Assembly (NCBI GenBank): GCA_050633665.1 | Contig: JBOEGY010000001.1 | Span: 310,001-374,000 of the forward strand | Direction of reading: 5' to 3' | From: JAUIAI01 sp050633665 | GTDB lineage: Bacteria > Pseudomonadota > Gammaproteobacteria > Burkholderiales > Burkholderiaceae_E | Length of the DNA stretch: 64,000 nt | Part shown: positions 17,345 through 25,646 of the stretch, in pieces | Numbering within the stretch: the stretch's first letter is position 1 | How the letters are laid out: each line of letters begins with the position of its first letter | Position numbers and translations under genes: made by a program | The notes under the pieces: generated by a model | Told to the model about the DNA's origin: nothing | Database searches by the model: none | What the model saw: the letters and a program-made list of their open reading frames with translations, nothing else

Positions 17345-17355
17345 TACTTTTTTTT
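17318..17355 (+). terminator. Terminator-like hairpin overlapping the receptor stop codon
   Basis: AGGCCAGCC and GGCTGGCCT form a perfect 9-bp stem around AGATC, followed seven bases later by eight T. The hairpin includes the last codons of the receptor. It would reduce, but need not stop, read-through into the downstream heme genes. Confidence 0.75.
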
Positions 17356-17379
17356 CGAAACAGGATATTGGGGAACAGA

Positions 17380-18666
17380 ATGAAAATTGGGAAGCGTGTC
17401 GGGTCTCTCGGACTGGGTATTGGTATCGTGCTGGGCCTGGCTGCCTGCGGTGGTGGTGGGGAAGAAGCGGTCAGCTCATCACCGGCGCCGGCGCCAACTC
17501 CCACGCCGGTTGCTGAAGCGAGTTTCTCCAAAGTGGCGAACTGGGAAGCAACATTGCCGGATGCCGGTCAGTCGGTCTGCTACGACTTTGATGCCGAAAT
17601 CGAAGTGCCCGATTGCGGCGGCGAGCAATGGGATCTCAAATTGAACAGCACCGGACGTTCTGCCTCTGTCAGTTCCAATAGCGGTCCCAGTGGTGCTGGC
17701 AACGGCGGTGTATTTGGATCACCGTTCGCGCGGAGCTGGACTGACTTGCTGCAATGGACCAACGCGTTAAACGATCCGGCTGGCGGCGCGGTGCCGGCCA
17801 ACTTGTACTTTGCAGATTCTGCCCTGAGTGTGTTTACCGGGAGCAACAGTATTCGCTCGACCGCATTCGAATACGCACTGGCCGGTGGCGATGACCGTCG
17901 TTTGTATCCAAGCTATCGCGTGCATTTGATTACAACCGATTCTGCCAGTGCCAGTGCAACCGGAACGGCTGGCGCGCCGGTTTTCGCGCTACAAGTGACT
18001 GGGTATTACGGCGGCGCGACAGGCACTGAGTCCGGACATGTTTCATTCCAGTGGATTGATAGAGCGGCACCTGCAGCCTTGCGAGACGCTACCGTCGATG
18101 CGTCTCAGGAGACGGCCTATTTTGATCTGGTTGCGGGCGCGCAAACAGACGCGAGCGGCAGTTGGCACATCGCTTTTAATCGATATACCGCCAAGCTGAA
18201 TGGCGGAGAGTCGGGCGCCGGAACAGTGGCCGGTTACCTCGCCAGGACGCCGGACGGGTTTTACACTGCTGCCGGAGAGCCAGTGCTAGCGGCTTTTCAA
18301 AATGCGACTCCGGCCTCGATGGCCAGTGAGTTGCAGGCTGAGTTGGCGAGCCCGGCTAGTGCGCGCAGTTGGGAAATCGATAGTGTGACCTCACAATTGC
18401 AGCCGGACTACCAGGGCGACTACCCGGCACCACTCGATTACGGCCTATACATCTACTATCCGACCGCGCAAGCCGCTGAAAACGCAGGCCTGGCGTCTAC
18501 TGCCAACATTCTCGGCGCGAATCCGGAGCGCGGTGCGTTGATCCGATCTGGTGAGGGCGACAGCTATGCAAGATTTCATGTCGTCAACATTCAATATGCT
18601 GATCCCGCTGACAGTTCAAGCCAGCAAACCTGGACGTTCGAGTTCGGCGTTCAACCGGCACCATAA
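17380..18666 (+). CDS. HmuY-family heme-binding lipoprotein with two HmuY-like domains
   Basis: A 428-residue lipoprotein; ATG at 17380 is preceded by GGGGA. Lipobox LAAC gives Cys23, followed by a Gly/Glu/Ser/Pro linker. The HmuY pattern (FDL... then W-x-I-A/L-F/L-N, then LNGG) occurs at ~244-275 as YFDLVAGA...WHIAFNRYTAKLNGG and, weaker, at ~66-95 as YDFDAEIE...WDLKLNS. Each is followed by a beta-rich segment with Tyr/Phe strands. HmuY proteins capture heme at the cell surface and hand it to the partner receptor, here encoded just upstream. Duplication of the domain is uncommon. Confidence 0.8.
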   Translation: MKIGKRVGSLGLGIGIVLGLAACGGGGEEAVSSSPAPAPTPTPVAEASFSKVANWEATLPDAGQSVCYDFDAEIEVPDCGGEQWDLKLNSTGRSASVSSNSGPSGAGNGGVFGSPFARSWTDLLQWTNALNDPAGGAVPANLYFADSALSVFTGSNSIRSTAFEYALAGGDDRRLYPSYRVHLITTDSASASATGTAGAPVFALQVTGYYGGATGTESGHVSFQWIDRAAPAALRDATVDASQETAYFDLVAGAQTDASGSWHIAFNRYTAKLNGGESGAGTVAGYLARTPDGFYTAAGEPVLAAFQNATPASMASELQAELASPASARSWEIDSVTSQLQPDYQGDYPAPLDYGLYIYYPTAQAAENAGLASTANILGANPERGALIRSGEGDSYARFHVVNIQYADPADSSSQQTWTFEFGVQPAP

Positions 18667-18687
18667 AACCAGACGGAGAGACGTTCA

Positions 18688-19773
18688 ATGAATACCCAAG
18701 CGAGTCTGGCGGACACTCTGAGTCGTGACGCCATTTCGAGGCAGTGGGACCGGATATCAAACAATTCAACAGGACTGAGAGCGATTGAGATTGCCGGGAA
18801 GATCGGGGTTTCGGAAGCGCAGCTCATTGATTCACGGGTGGGTCACTGGGTCGTTTGCTTAGACCCCGCCGGGTTTGGTGAGTTGCTTCGAACCTTACCT
18901 CGGGTCGGCGAAATAATGGCGCTGACCCGTAATGCCAGCGTGGTTCACGAGAAGGTCGGGACGTTCGGGAATGTCACAGTGCAACCGGGTCATGCGCTGG
19001 TACTGAACCGGGAAATAGATTTACGCTTGTTCATGAGTCACTGGTGTCATGGTTTTGCCGTAAGCCAGCCGCTTGATGACGGTACGCTGCGCAATAGCCT
19101 GCAGTTTTTCGATGCGTGCGGGCGGGCGGTGCACAAGATATTCGCGCGGCCAGAGACCGACAAGGACGCCTGGGAGAACCTGGTACTTAAATTCTCGGCG
19201 ACTGTCCAGTCGGAGGCATTGTGCGTCAATCCGTTGCCCGGTCTGCCTGCCGATTTGCCCGATGGCCAGATCGACGTATCAGGTCTGAAACTCCATTGGG
19301 CCGCAATGCGCGATACGCACGATTTTTTCGGAATGCTGCGTGACTTCAAAGTCGGGCGCCATCAGGCAATGCGATTGATCGGGGCCGAGTTTGCGGAGCC
19401 GTTGGCACTGTCTTGTGCCCGGGATTTGCTTGAGCAGGCCGCCACCGATCGGACGCCCATCATGTGTTTTGTCGGTAATCCGGGATGTATTCAGATTCAC
19501 ACCGGTCCGATCACCCGGGTAAAAACAATCGGCGACTGGTTGAATGTGTTGGACCCCGGTTTCAATCTGCACTTGCGTGCTGACCACATTGCATCGGCCT
19601 GGCTGGTCAGAAAACCGACGGACGACGGCATTGTTACTTCAGTCGAGATATTCGACGATCAGAATCGGCAGTTCGTACAGTTCTTCGGCGAGCGTAAACC
19701 GGGAGCCCCGGAGCTTGAGTCCTGGCGCGAGCTGGTTCAGTCGTTGCCGCGCCGGAGTGAGGGGGAGAGATGA
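18688..19773 (+). CDS. hmuS: Cytoplasmic heme-trafficking/degrading factor HmuS/HemS
   Basis: A 361-residue cytosolic protein made of two similar halves, as in HemS, ShuS and PhuS. The heme-ligand histidine lies in the conserved block RDTHDFFGMLRDFKVGR (His211). The second half contains MCFVGNPGCIQIHTG and FNLHLR, also conserved. In the family it accepts imported heme and passes it to a heme oxygenase or opens the ring itself. No heme oxygenase gene is visible in this window. GGAGAG lies seven bases before the start. It overlaps hmuT by four bases (ATGA). Confidence 0.92.
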   Translation: MNTQASLADTLSRDAISRQWDRISNNSTGLRAIEIAGKIGVSEAQLIDSRVGHWVVCLDPAGFGELLRTLPRVGEIMALTRNASVVHEKVGTFGNVTVQPGHALVLNREIDLRLFMSHWCHGFAVSQPLDDGTLRNSLQFFDACGRAVHKIFARPETDKDAWENLVLKFSATVQSEALCVNPLPGLPADLPDGQIDVSGLKLHWAAMRDTHDFFGMLRDFKVGRHQAMRLIGAEFAEPLALSCARDLLEQAATDRTPIMCFVGNPGCIQIHTGPITRVKTIGDWLNVLDPGFNLHLRADHIASAWLVRKPTDDGIVTSVEIFDDQNRQFVQFFGERKPGAPELESWRELVQSLPRRSEGER

Positions 19774-20654
19774 TGAAATTCGCCCCTTTGTTCCTGCGTC
19801 TGATGTTCTGCTGTGCCGGTCTGTTCAGCGTCTATGCCGTAGCAGCCGACCAACCCGAAACAAGCCGGCAGGAAGGCCCGCAACGAATCGTCAGTGTCGG
19901 TAGCGATATGACCGAGATCGCGTTCGCTCTGGGCATGGGGAGTCAGATTGTGGCGACCGATACAACCAGTTCGTGGCCGCTCGCGGCGCAGCAAACACCC
20001 AAGGTCGGCTACCTGCGAAACCTGGCAGCCGAAGGGGTCTTGTCGCTGGCCCCGGACGTTTTATTACTCGCTTCGGCAGCGGGGCCGGGGTCGACTCTGC
20101 GGCAACTGGCGACTAGCGGTATCCGGATGCACACCGCCCCTGGTTCGTACACCCTTGAGGCAGTGCGCGAGAAGATCCGGATGACCGGGCAGGCGCTGCG
20201 CAAGACTGAGGCTGCGGCCGTGTTGCTGAAGCAATTCGATCGGGAAGTGATTGCCTTGCACGCGCAACAGGCTTTGCTGACTGACAGGCCACGGGTGGTG
20301 TTCCTGCTCAGTGTTGCAAAAGGCGGTCTGCAAGCTGCCGGTCAGGATACGGCGGCGCAAGCCGTGCTCGAATTGATCAAAGCCGAGAACGTGTTTTCTC
20401 ATCAAGGCTATAAAGCTGTTTCGTCCGAAGCCATGATTCAATCGAATCCGGCCGTTATCTTGATGATGGCCCAGTCGATTCGACGCAGCGGTGGGCGGCG
20501 CGCCGTGTTGAATCGGCCGGCAGTGTCGTTGACCGAAGCCGGTAAGCACGGGCGGCTAGTTGAGATCGACGGACCTGCGTTGCTCGCGTTTGGCCCGCGC
20601 GTGGCAGCGAGCGCCATCGAGCTGGCCCAGCGTGTCAGGCGTTTACCCCATTGA
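19770..20654 (+). CDS. hmuT: Periplasmic heme-binding protein
   Basis: A 294-residue cluster-A/class III binding protein. The signal peptide ends near AVA at residues 23-25. Tyr81 in PKVGYLRNL corresponds to the axial heme tyrosine of ShuT/PhuT. The long backbone helix (~140-175) separates two lobes. It delivers heme to the HmuUV transporter encoded next. The stop overlaps the TTG start of the permease gene. Confidence 0.92.
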   Translation: MMKFAPLFLRLMFCCAGLFSVYAVAADQPETSRQEGPQRIVSVGSDMTEIAFALGMGSQIVATDTTSSWPLAAQQTPKVGYLRNLAAEGVLSLAPDVLLLASAAGPGSTLRQLATSGIRMHTAPGSYTLEAVREKIRMTGQALRKTEAAAVLLKQFDREVIALHAQQALLTDRPRVVFLLSVAKGGLQAAGQDTAAQAVLELIKAENVFSHQGYKAVSSEAMIQSNPAVILMMAQSIRRSGGRRAVLNRPAVSLTEAGKHGRLVEIDGPALLAFGPRVAASAIELAQRVRRLPH

Positions 20655-21718
20655 GCCTCGAAGCCGGCCTGACCGGCTATCGCAATGGCCGAGGGCGGGC
20701 CGCTGTGCTGTCAACTGCTGTGCTGCTTGGGCTGGCCATCTTAGTTGGCTTGCTGATCGGACCGGTACCGGTATCTGTTGTGCAAGTGCTTCAGGCCGTC
20801 GCCGCGAGCGGGGGGCTGATCGACTCGACTGGTCTTGGGTTCGAGGAGAAAGTTATTGAGTCCGTGCGTTTACCGCGAGTCCTGTTAAGTGCAATGTCGG
20901 GCGCTGCGCTTGGCATCAGCGGAGCGGTAATGCAGGGTCTGTTTCGGAATCCGCTCGCTGATCCGGGTTTGATCGGGGTGTCGGCAGGCGGCGCGCTGGC
21001 CGCCGTATCTGTCATTGTGCTCGGCACCCGGATTGGATTGCCGGAGTTGGGAGGGTTAACACTGCCAATTGCCGCATTCCTGGGCGCACTGATCGTCACC
21101 GCCGTGATCTACCGAATCAGTCAGGTCGATGGCAGAGTCGTAATTTCCATCATGTTGCTCGCTGGTGTGGCTGCGAATGCTCTGGCCGGCGCGCTAATCG
21201 GATTTCTGGCGTTTCTGAGTGATGAAGAGCAACTACGCTTACTCACTTTCTGGAGTCTGGGCAGTGTTGGAGGGGCGAATTGGCAGACGAGCCTGCCCGC
21301 AATGATGGTCATGCTGGTGGCGACCCTGTGCTCACTCAAACTGGCACGTGCGCTGAATGCTCTGGTGCTTGGAGAGGATGATGCCTTGCATCTGGGGGTG
21401 GCCGTTGGTTCGTTGAAGCGCCGCGCCGCCTTGCTGACGGCGTTGGCGGTGGGGGCCGCGGTTTCGGCTTGCGGAATAATCGGATTCGTTGGGCTGGTGA
21501 CACCCCACCTGGTGCGACTGATTGCCGGGCCGGATCACCGGTTTGTCCTTCCAGTTTCGGCATTGGCCGGCGCAATTCTATTGACGCTGGCCGACTTGCT
21601 CGCCCGGACTGTTGTCATACCGGCGGAGTTGCCTTTGGGGGTGGTTACCGCAATGATTGGCGCGCCGTTTTTTCTGGTTTTGTTACTACGCCACCGGCGA
21701 CAAGGCGGAGTGGTCTGA
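20651..21718 (+). CDS. hmuU: Heme ABC transporter, permease
   Basis: A 355-residue inner-membrane protein of the FecCD/BtuC family with about ten membrane segments. Conserved family segments are visible: RLPRVLLSAMSGAALGISGAVMQGLFRNPLADPGLIGVSAGGAL, VSACGIIGFVGLVTPHLVRL and LPLGVVTAMIGAPFFLVLL (each in one stretch of the protein). TTG start overlaps hmuT and the stop overlaps the ATP-binding gene by one base, indicating tight translational coupling. Confidence 0.93.
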   Translation: MSLEAGLTGYRNGRGRAAVLSTAVLLGLAILVGLLIGPVPVSVVQVLQAVAASGGLIDSTGLGFEEKVIESVRLPRVLLSAMSGAALGISGAVMQGLFRNPLADPGLIGVSAGGALAAVSVIVLGTRIGLPELGGLTLPIAAFLGALIVTAVIYRISQVDGRVVISIMLLAGVAANALAGALIGFLAFLSDEEQLRLLTFWSLGSVGGANWQTSLPAMMVMLVATLCSLKLARALNALVLGEDDALHLGVAVGSLKRRAALLTALAVGAAVSACGIIGFVGLVTPHLVRLIAGPDHRFVLPVSALAGAILLTLADLLARTVVIPAELPLGVVTAMIGAPFFLVLLLRHRRQGGVV

Positions 21719-22494
21719 TGAAGTCAGGTTCCAGTCTGCAGATCGACCGGTTAAGTCTCAGGCTGCGCGACAAAAACCTGTTGACGGACATTGATTGCTG
21801 CTGCGCAGCGGGGCAGATTTTTGCAATCTGCGGGCCGAATGGCGCGGGTAAGTCAACCTTGCTATCCACTTTGTCCGGATCCCGTACGCCGTCAGCGGGC
21901 CAAATCCTGATGAACGGACGACGGCTGTCTGACTGGCCGGCTGATGAGCTTGCCCGTCAGCGTGCCGTTTTGTCCCAGGCGACAAGGCTGGCGTTCGGGT
22001 TCAGCGTCAGCGAGGTAGTGGCATTGGGAAGAGTCCCACAGGAAGGCCTGCTTTCAGCCAGCGAAAATCGTGCGATCGTTGCTGAGGCGATGACGCTGAT
22101 GGAAATATCGGCGCTTGCCTCACGCAATATTCTCAGCTTGTCAGGCGGGGAGCAACAGCGCGTACACTTGGCCAGAGTGCTGGCTCAGGTTTGGGACAAA
22201 CCGGCCACGGGTGAAGCGGGCTGGATTTTTCTGGACGAACCAACCACGGCACTCGATCTGCGGCATCAGATCAAACTCATGAGAGTTCTGCGCGATTTTG
22301 CGGATCGAGGCTGGGGGGTAGTGGCAGTGTTGCATGATCTGGCAATGGTCAGACACTGGGCTGATTGTTGTCTTTTGCTTGATAAAGGGCGTCAAGTCGG
22401 CGTCGGCCTGCCTCAGGAGGCCCTTTCAGCGCAGCAGATTGCGCGTATCTATCAGCTCGATCCGGCAGATCTGGCGGTCATGATTCCACTTTGA
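21718..22494 (+). CDS. hmuV: Heme ABC transporter, ATP-binding protein
   Basis: A 258-residue ATPase. Walker A GPNGAGKST is at 39-47, signature LSGGEQQRVHLARVLAQV, Walker B WIFLDEPTTALD, and switch His in AVLHDLAM. The sequence around the signature, including the AQVWDKPATGEAGW insertion, is typical of HmuV heme importers. ATG at 21718 overlaps the hmuU stop (TGATG). It is the last gene of the heme operon; fur follows after 83 bases on the same strand. Confidence 0.94.
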   Translation: MKSGSSLQIDRLSLRLRDKNLLTDIDCCCAAGQIFAICGPNGAGKSTLLSTLSGSRTPSAGQILMNGRRLSDWPADELARQRAVLSQATRLAFGFSVSEVVALGRVPQEGLLSASENRAIVAEAMTLMEISALASRNILSLSGGEQQRVHLARVLAQVWDKPATGEAGWIFLDEPTTALDLRHQIKLMRVLRDFADRGWGVVAVLHDLAMVRHWADCCLLLDKGRQVGVGLPQEALSAQQIARIYQLDPADLAVMIPL

Positions 22495-22577
22495 TTCAAA
22501 TGGCGTGCTTGCGGGGGCAAACCCACGTTGCCCGATACAGTAGACTACGGCTTGAATGAATTCGCGAGAAACGCGCC

Positions 22578-23003
22578 ATGCCATCTACGGGTGATCTGAA
22601 AAACGCCGGTCTCAAGGCAACCTTACCCCGGTTGAAAATCCTTGAAGTCTTTGAAAGCAGCAAAGAGCGCCACCTGACGGCTGAAGATGTCTTCAAGCTA
22701 TTGCTGGATCAGGAACAGGACATCGGGCTGGCAACTGTCTATCGTGTGTTGACCCAGTTTGAGCAGGCGGGCTTGCTCAAGCGCAGCACTTTTGAGGGCG
22801 GGAAGGCCATATTCGAGCTGGACGAAGGTGACCATCATGATCACCTCGTTTGTCTGCAATGCGGCAAAGTCGAAGAGTTCTTCGACGCTGCGATTGAAGA
22901 GCGTCAGAAGAAAATCGCCAAATCCCACGGATTCGAGCTGACTGATCACGTACTGGCTTTGTACGGTAATTGCACCAAGACCCGCTGCCCGAACGCCCGC
23001 TGA
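22578..23003 (+). CDS. fur: Ferric uptake regulator Fur
   Basis: A 141-residue Fur protein. The N-terminal winged helix (~1-85) includes TAEDVFKLLLDQEQDIGLATVYRVLTQFE-type helices, and the metal and dimerisation half has DHHDHLVCLQCGKVEEF with the Cys pair and a second Cys pair CTKTRC near the C-terminus. With Fe(II) it would bind the five Fur boxes in the preceding 21 kb. No Fur box is visible directly upstream of fur itself. A fur gene next to the heme-uptake genes it probably represses is not the common gammaproteobacterial arrangement. Confidence 0.96.
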   Translation: MPSTGDLKNAGLKATLPRLKILEVFESSKERHLTAEDVFKLLLDQEQDIGLATVYRVLTQFEQAGLLKRSTFEGGKAIFELDEGDHHDHLVCLQCGKVEEFFDAAIEERQKKIAKSHGFELTDHVLALYGNCTKTRCPNAR

Positions 23004-23013
23004 TAATGACGCG

Positions 23014-24138
23014 ATGAATAAAGAAGCACAGAGCGCTGACAGTAGCGCCGACGATGACGCGTTGAACGTGTTACGAGACAAAATCGATTCCGTGGACCGG
23101 CAAATGCAATCGCTTTTGCAGTCGCGCGCTCGTCTGGCGCATGAGGTCGGCGAAGTCAAAGCCCGTACAAATGCCCCGGTTTACCGCCCGGAGCGGGAAG
23201 CCTCGATCTTTCGTCGTTTGCGTGAGCAACCCAGCAATAATGAGGCCGACCTACTGAAAGGCGCCGCGCTGGAGTCAATTTACCGTGAGGTTATTTCGGC
23301 CTGCCGCGAGGTGGAGCGCCGAATGCGTATCGCTTATCTCGGCCCCGAGGGCACTTTCTCGGAGCAGGCCGTACTGAAGCATTTCGGTCACGGCGTTGAG
23401 CCGATGGCCTGTGCCAGTATCGATGAAGTTTTTCGGGCGACCGAGGCTGGTACGGCCGAGTTTGGAGTGGTCCCGATGGAAAACTCCACCGAAGGGGCTG
23501 TCAACCGGACTCTCGACCTGTTGTTGCAGTCGTCGGTCACGATCTCGGGTGAAGTGCTGGTGCCAGTGGAGCATTGCCTGATGAATTCGTCCGGGCAAGT
23601 GGAAACAATAGAGCGGGTTGGCGCTCATCCGCAGGCGTTGGCGCAGTGTGCCCGCTGGCTCGATCAGAATCTGCCGAATGCCGAGCGCGTTCCGGTGTCC
23701 AGTAATGCTGCGGCTGCCCGGGATGCGGCTACCGAACCCGATCTGGCGGCAATTGCCGGTGCTTCCGCCGCCGCCCGTTATGATCTGCAAATCGTTCGGC
23801 AGGGGATTCAGGACGACCCAGGCAATCGAACCCGGTTTGCGGTTATTGGTGAATACGTTTGCGGCCCCTCCGGTCAGGATCAGACTTCGCTGATTCTTTC
23901 CGTGCCAGATGAGGCCGGCGCGGTGCACCGGTTGATTGAGCCGCTGGCAAGACATGGGGTCTCTATGAAGCGGTTCGAGTCGCGACCGGCCAGGCAAAGG
24001 GGCTGGGAGTACTTCTTTTATATTGACTTGCTCGGCCATGCCCAGGATCCGCTCGTCATGGCAGCTCTTGACGAAATCCGCGGGCGCGCCGCGTATTACA
24101 AGTTGGTCGGGTCTTATCCGCGAAGCGCCGAGTCTTGA
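23014..24138 (+). CDS. pheA: Bifunctional chorismate mutase / prephenate dehydratase
   Basis: A 374-residue enzyme converting chorismate to prephenate and then phenylpyruvate, for phenylalanine synthesis. Residues ~17-100 are an AroQ-type chorismate mutase (LRDKIDSVDRQMQSLL, VYRPEREASI). Residues ~105-285 are prephenate dehydratase (YLGPEGTFSEQA, VPMENSTEGAV, NRTRFAVIG). A C-terminal ACT domain carries the Phe-feedback motif ESRPAR. The start lies ten bases after fur. In related genomes serC precedes it and hisC follows; neither is present here. Confidence 0.96.
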   Translation: MNKEAQSADSSADDDALNVLRDKIDSVDRQMQSLLQSRARLAHEVGEVKARTNAPVYRPEREASIFRRLREQPSNNEADLLKGAALESIYREVISACREVERRMRIAYLGPEGTFSEQAVLKHFGHGVEPMACASIDEVFRATEAGTAEFGVVPMENSTEGAVNRTLDLLLQSSVTISGEVLVPVEHCLMNSSGQVETIERVGAHPQALAQCARWLDQNLPNAERVPVSSNAAAARDAATEPDLAAIAGASAAARYDLQIVRQGIQDDPGNRTRFAVIGEYVCGPSGQDQTSLILSVPDEAGAVHRLIEPLARHGVSMKRFESRPARQRGWEYFFYIDLLGHAQDPLVMAALDEIRGRAAYYKLVGSYPRSAES

Positions 24139-24159
24139 CTATCCTGTCTGGAAAGTCGC

Positions 24160-25113
24160 GTGGCTGACCCGTCCGGCAAACCGACTGCACTGATCAATCG
24201 TGTCGCCATTATCGGGCTGGGGCTGATTGGCGGGTCTATCGGTAAGGCTATTCGCTTACATGGGCTGGCTGGACAAGTCGTCGGCTTTGCCGGCGAAGAC
24301 CATGGCCAGCAGGCTCTGGCGCTGGGGCTTATCGACGAAGTCGCGCCAAGCCTGGCTGACGCGGTCTCAAGTGCCGACCTGGTTATCGTCGCGACGCCCG
24401 TCACCGTTGTGCCATCCGTGTTTGAACACATTGCGCGGCACCTCGGCGAGCAAGCCATCATTACTGATTGTGCGAGTACGAAAGCCTCGGTTGTGCTGGC
24501 CGCCAGACAATATCTGGGGGCGGCGTTCGACCGGTATGTGCCCGGACACCCGATTGCCGGCTCGGAGTTCTCCGGGCCCACGGCCGCCCGGGAGGGGCTT
24601 TTTGAGGGCAAACGTTGGTTGTTTTCGCCGGTTAACAGGGCGCAGGAGCGGCATGTTGACGGGCTGATGGATCTGGTTCGAGGGTTTGGGGCGCGACCGG
24701 CCATTCTGGATGCTGCTGAGCATGATGCTTTATTTGCTGAGTATTCGCATGCCCCTCATGCCTTGGTCTATGCGTTGTGCCTGGCTGTCGCCGATGGGCC
24801 CCATGCGGACCGGCTTGCGGATCTTGCTGGCGCTGGTTTTCGGGATACGACCCGAATCGGTGCATCATCGCCATCGCTATGGGCAGATATATTGTTCGAT
24901 AACGCCGAGCCGACGCTTGCCTCACTGGGGCGGGTCAGGCAGGCGCTTGACGAAGTCGCCGCGGTGTTAGCCAGTGGCGACAAAACGGCGCTTCAGGCTG
25001 TTGTCGCTCGCGCGTCGGACTGGCGGGCGAAACTTGAATCGTCCAGCCAGGAGCGGGTAAAAGAGCGAAAGAGCCAAGAGAGAAAGAACTTGTCAGACAG
25101 TCAGCGTGACTGA
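24160..25113 (+). CDS. tyrA: Prephenate dehydrogenase
   Basis: A 317-residue NAD(P)-dependent enzyme that makes 4-hydroxyphenylpyruvate for tyrosine. The nucleotide-binding GLGLIGGSIG lies at ~14-23 and the conserved substrate block VPGHPIAGSEFSG near 125. GTG is used as start. The C-terminal ~30 residues are a charged tail (SQERVKERKSQERKN). It is not fused to aroA, unlike in Pseudomonas. Its last 13 bases overlap the end of a gene on the opposite strand. Confidence 0.93.
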   Translation: MADPSGKPTALINRVAIIGLGLIGGSIGKAIRLHGLAGQVVGFAGEDHGQQALALGLIDEVAPSLADAVSSADLVIVATPVTVVPSVFEHIARHLGEQAIITDCASTKASVVLAARQYLGAAFDRYVPGHPIAGSEFSGPTAAREGLFEGKRWLFSPVNRAQERHVDGLMDLVRGFGARPAILDAAEHDALFAEYSHAPHALVYALCLAVADGPHADRLADLAGAGFRDTTRIGASSPSLWADILFDNAEPTLASLGRVRQALDEVAAVLASGDKTALQAVVARASDWRAKLESSSQERVKERKSQERKNLSDSQRD

Positions 25114-25568
25114 TCCGTCAGTGTGCTCTGGCCCCGAATTTTCTGGGCGCCCTGAGGATTGACTTCCTCGAAGTAATAGTCGCGCACGCAGTGCAATTCC
25201 TGAATGACCGCGAACGGGAATCCCTGCCGAGATCCCCGGTCTACCAACGATAGCGCTTTGAGTTCCTCGTCGAATTTCCGGGGGTCGCCCCATACCGAAG
25301 CCAGGGTCTCCAGGATATGCGGAAATTTGCAGCGCATAATGTTCGGTCGCACCTGTTTTGGCAGGAAGTCGAACCATCGTTGAGCGCGATCGCTCATTGG
25401 TTTTTGCGCTGTTTGCGCTGACTCTTCGTCTGCACTCTTGGGTTGCGGGACGCTGGCCAGGTTCGGTATGGCGGCACGATCCTGGGCGTCGTACAGCTTT
25501 TGACGCTCAGCAATGAGATCCATTGTCTTGCTTGGATCAAACCAATCAAATGCTACTGGATCGGACAT
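25101..25568 (-). CDS. Conserved-looking hypothetical protein
   Basis: A 155-residue cytosolic protein without signal or membrane segment. The first ~75 residues are charged and probably disordered. The C-terminal half (~80-145) is compact and looks conserved: FPHILETLASVWGDP, then LVDRGSRQGFPFAVIQEL and RDYYF. I recall similar short proteins in beta- and gammaproteobacteria with no assigned function. It is encoded against the direction of the aromatic operon, overlapping the tyrA end and diverging from aroA. Confidence 0.75.
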   Translation of the reverse strand: MSDPVAFDWFDPSKTMDLIAERQKLYDAQDRAAIPNLASVPQPKSADEESAQTAQKPMSDRAQRWFDFLPKQVRPNIMRCKFPHILETLASVWGDPRKFDEELKALSLVDRGSRQGFPFAVIQELHCVRDYYFEEVNPQGAQKIRGQSTLTDQSR

Positions 25569-25646
25569 TGAAGGTAACCTCGTTAAAATAGCAATAAGTT
25601 CTTGGCGGTTCGTCGTAAAAACCGCACAAACCTCATTGGAGCAGTT

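Noticed and set aside
1820..23003. Mobile element carrying the iron island
   Set aside because: No integrase, transposase, tRNA end or direct repeats were seen at either edge, so mobility cannot be claimed.
23275..24039. 254-codon open frame on the minus strand
   Set aside because: It is antisense to pheA and has low-complexity, His/Arg/Gln-rich composition typical of a shadow frame.
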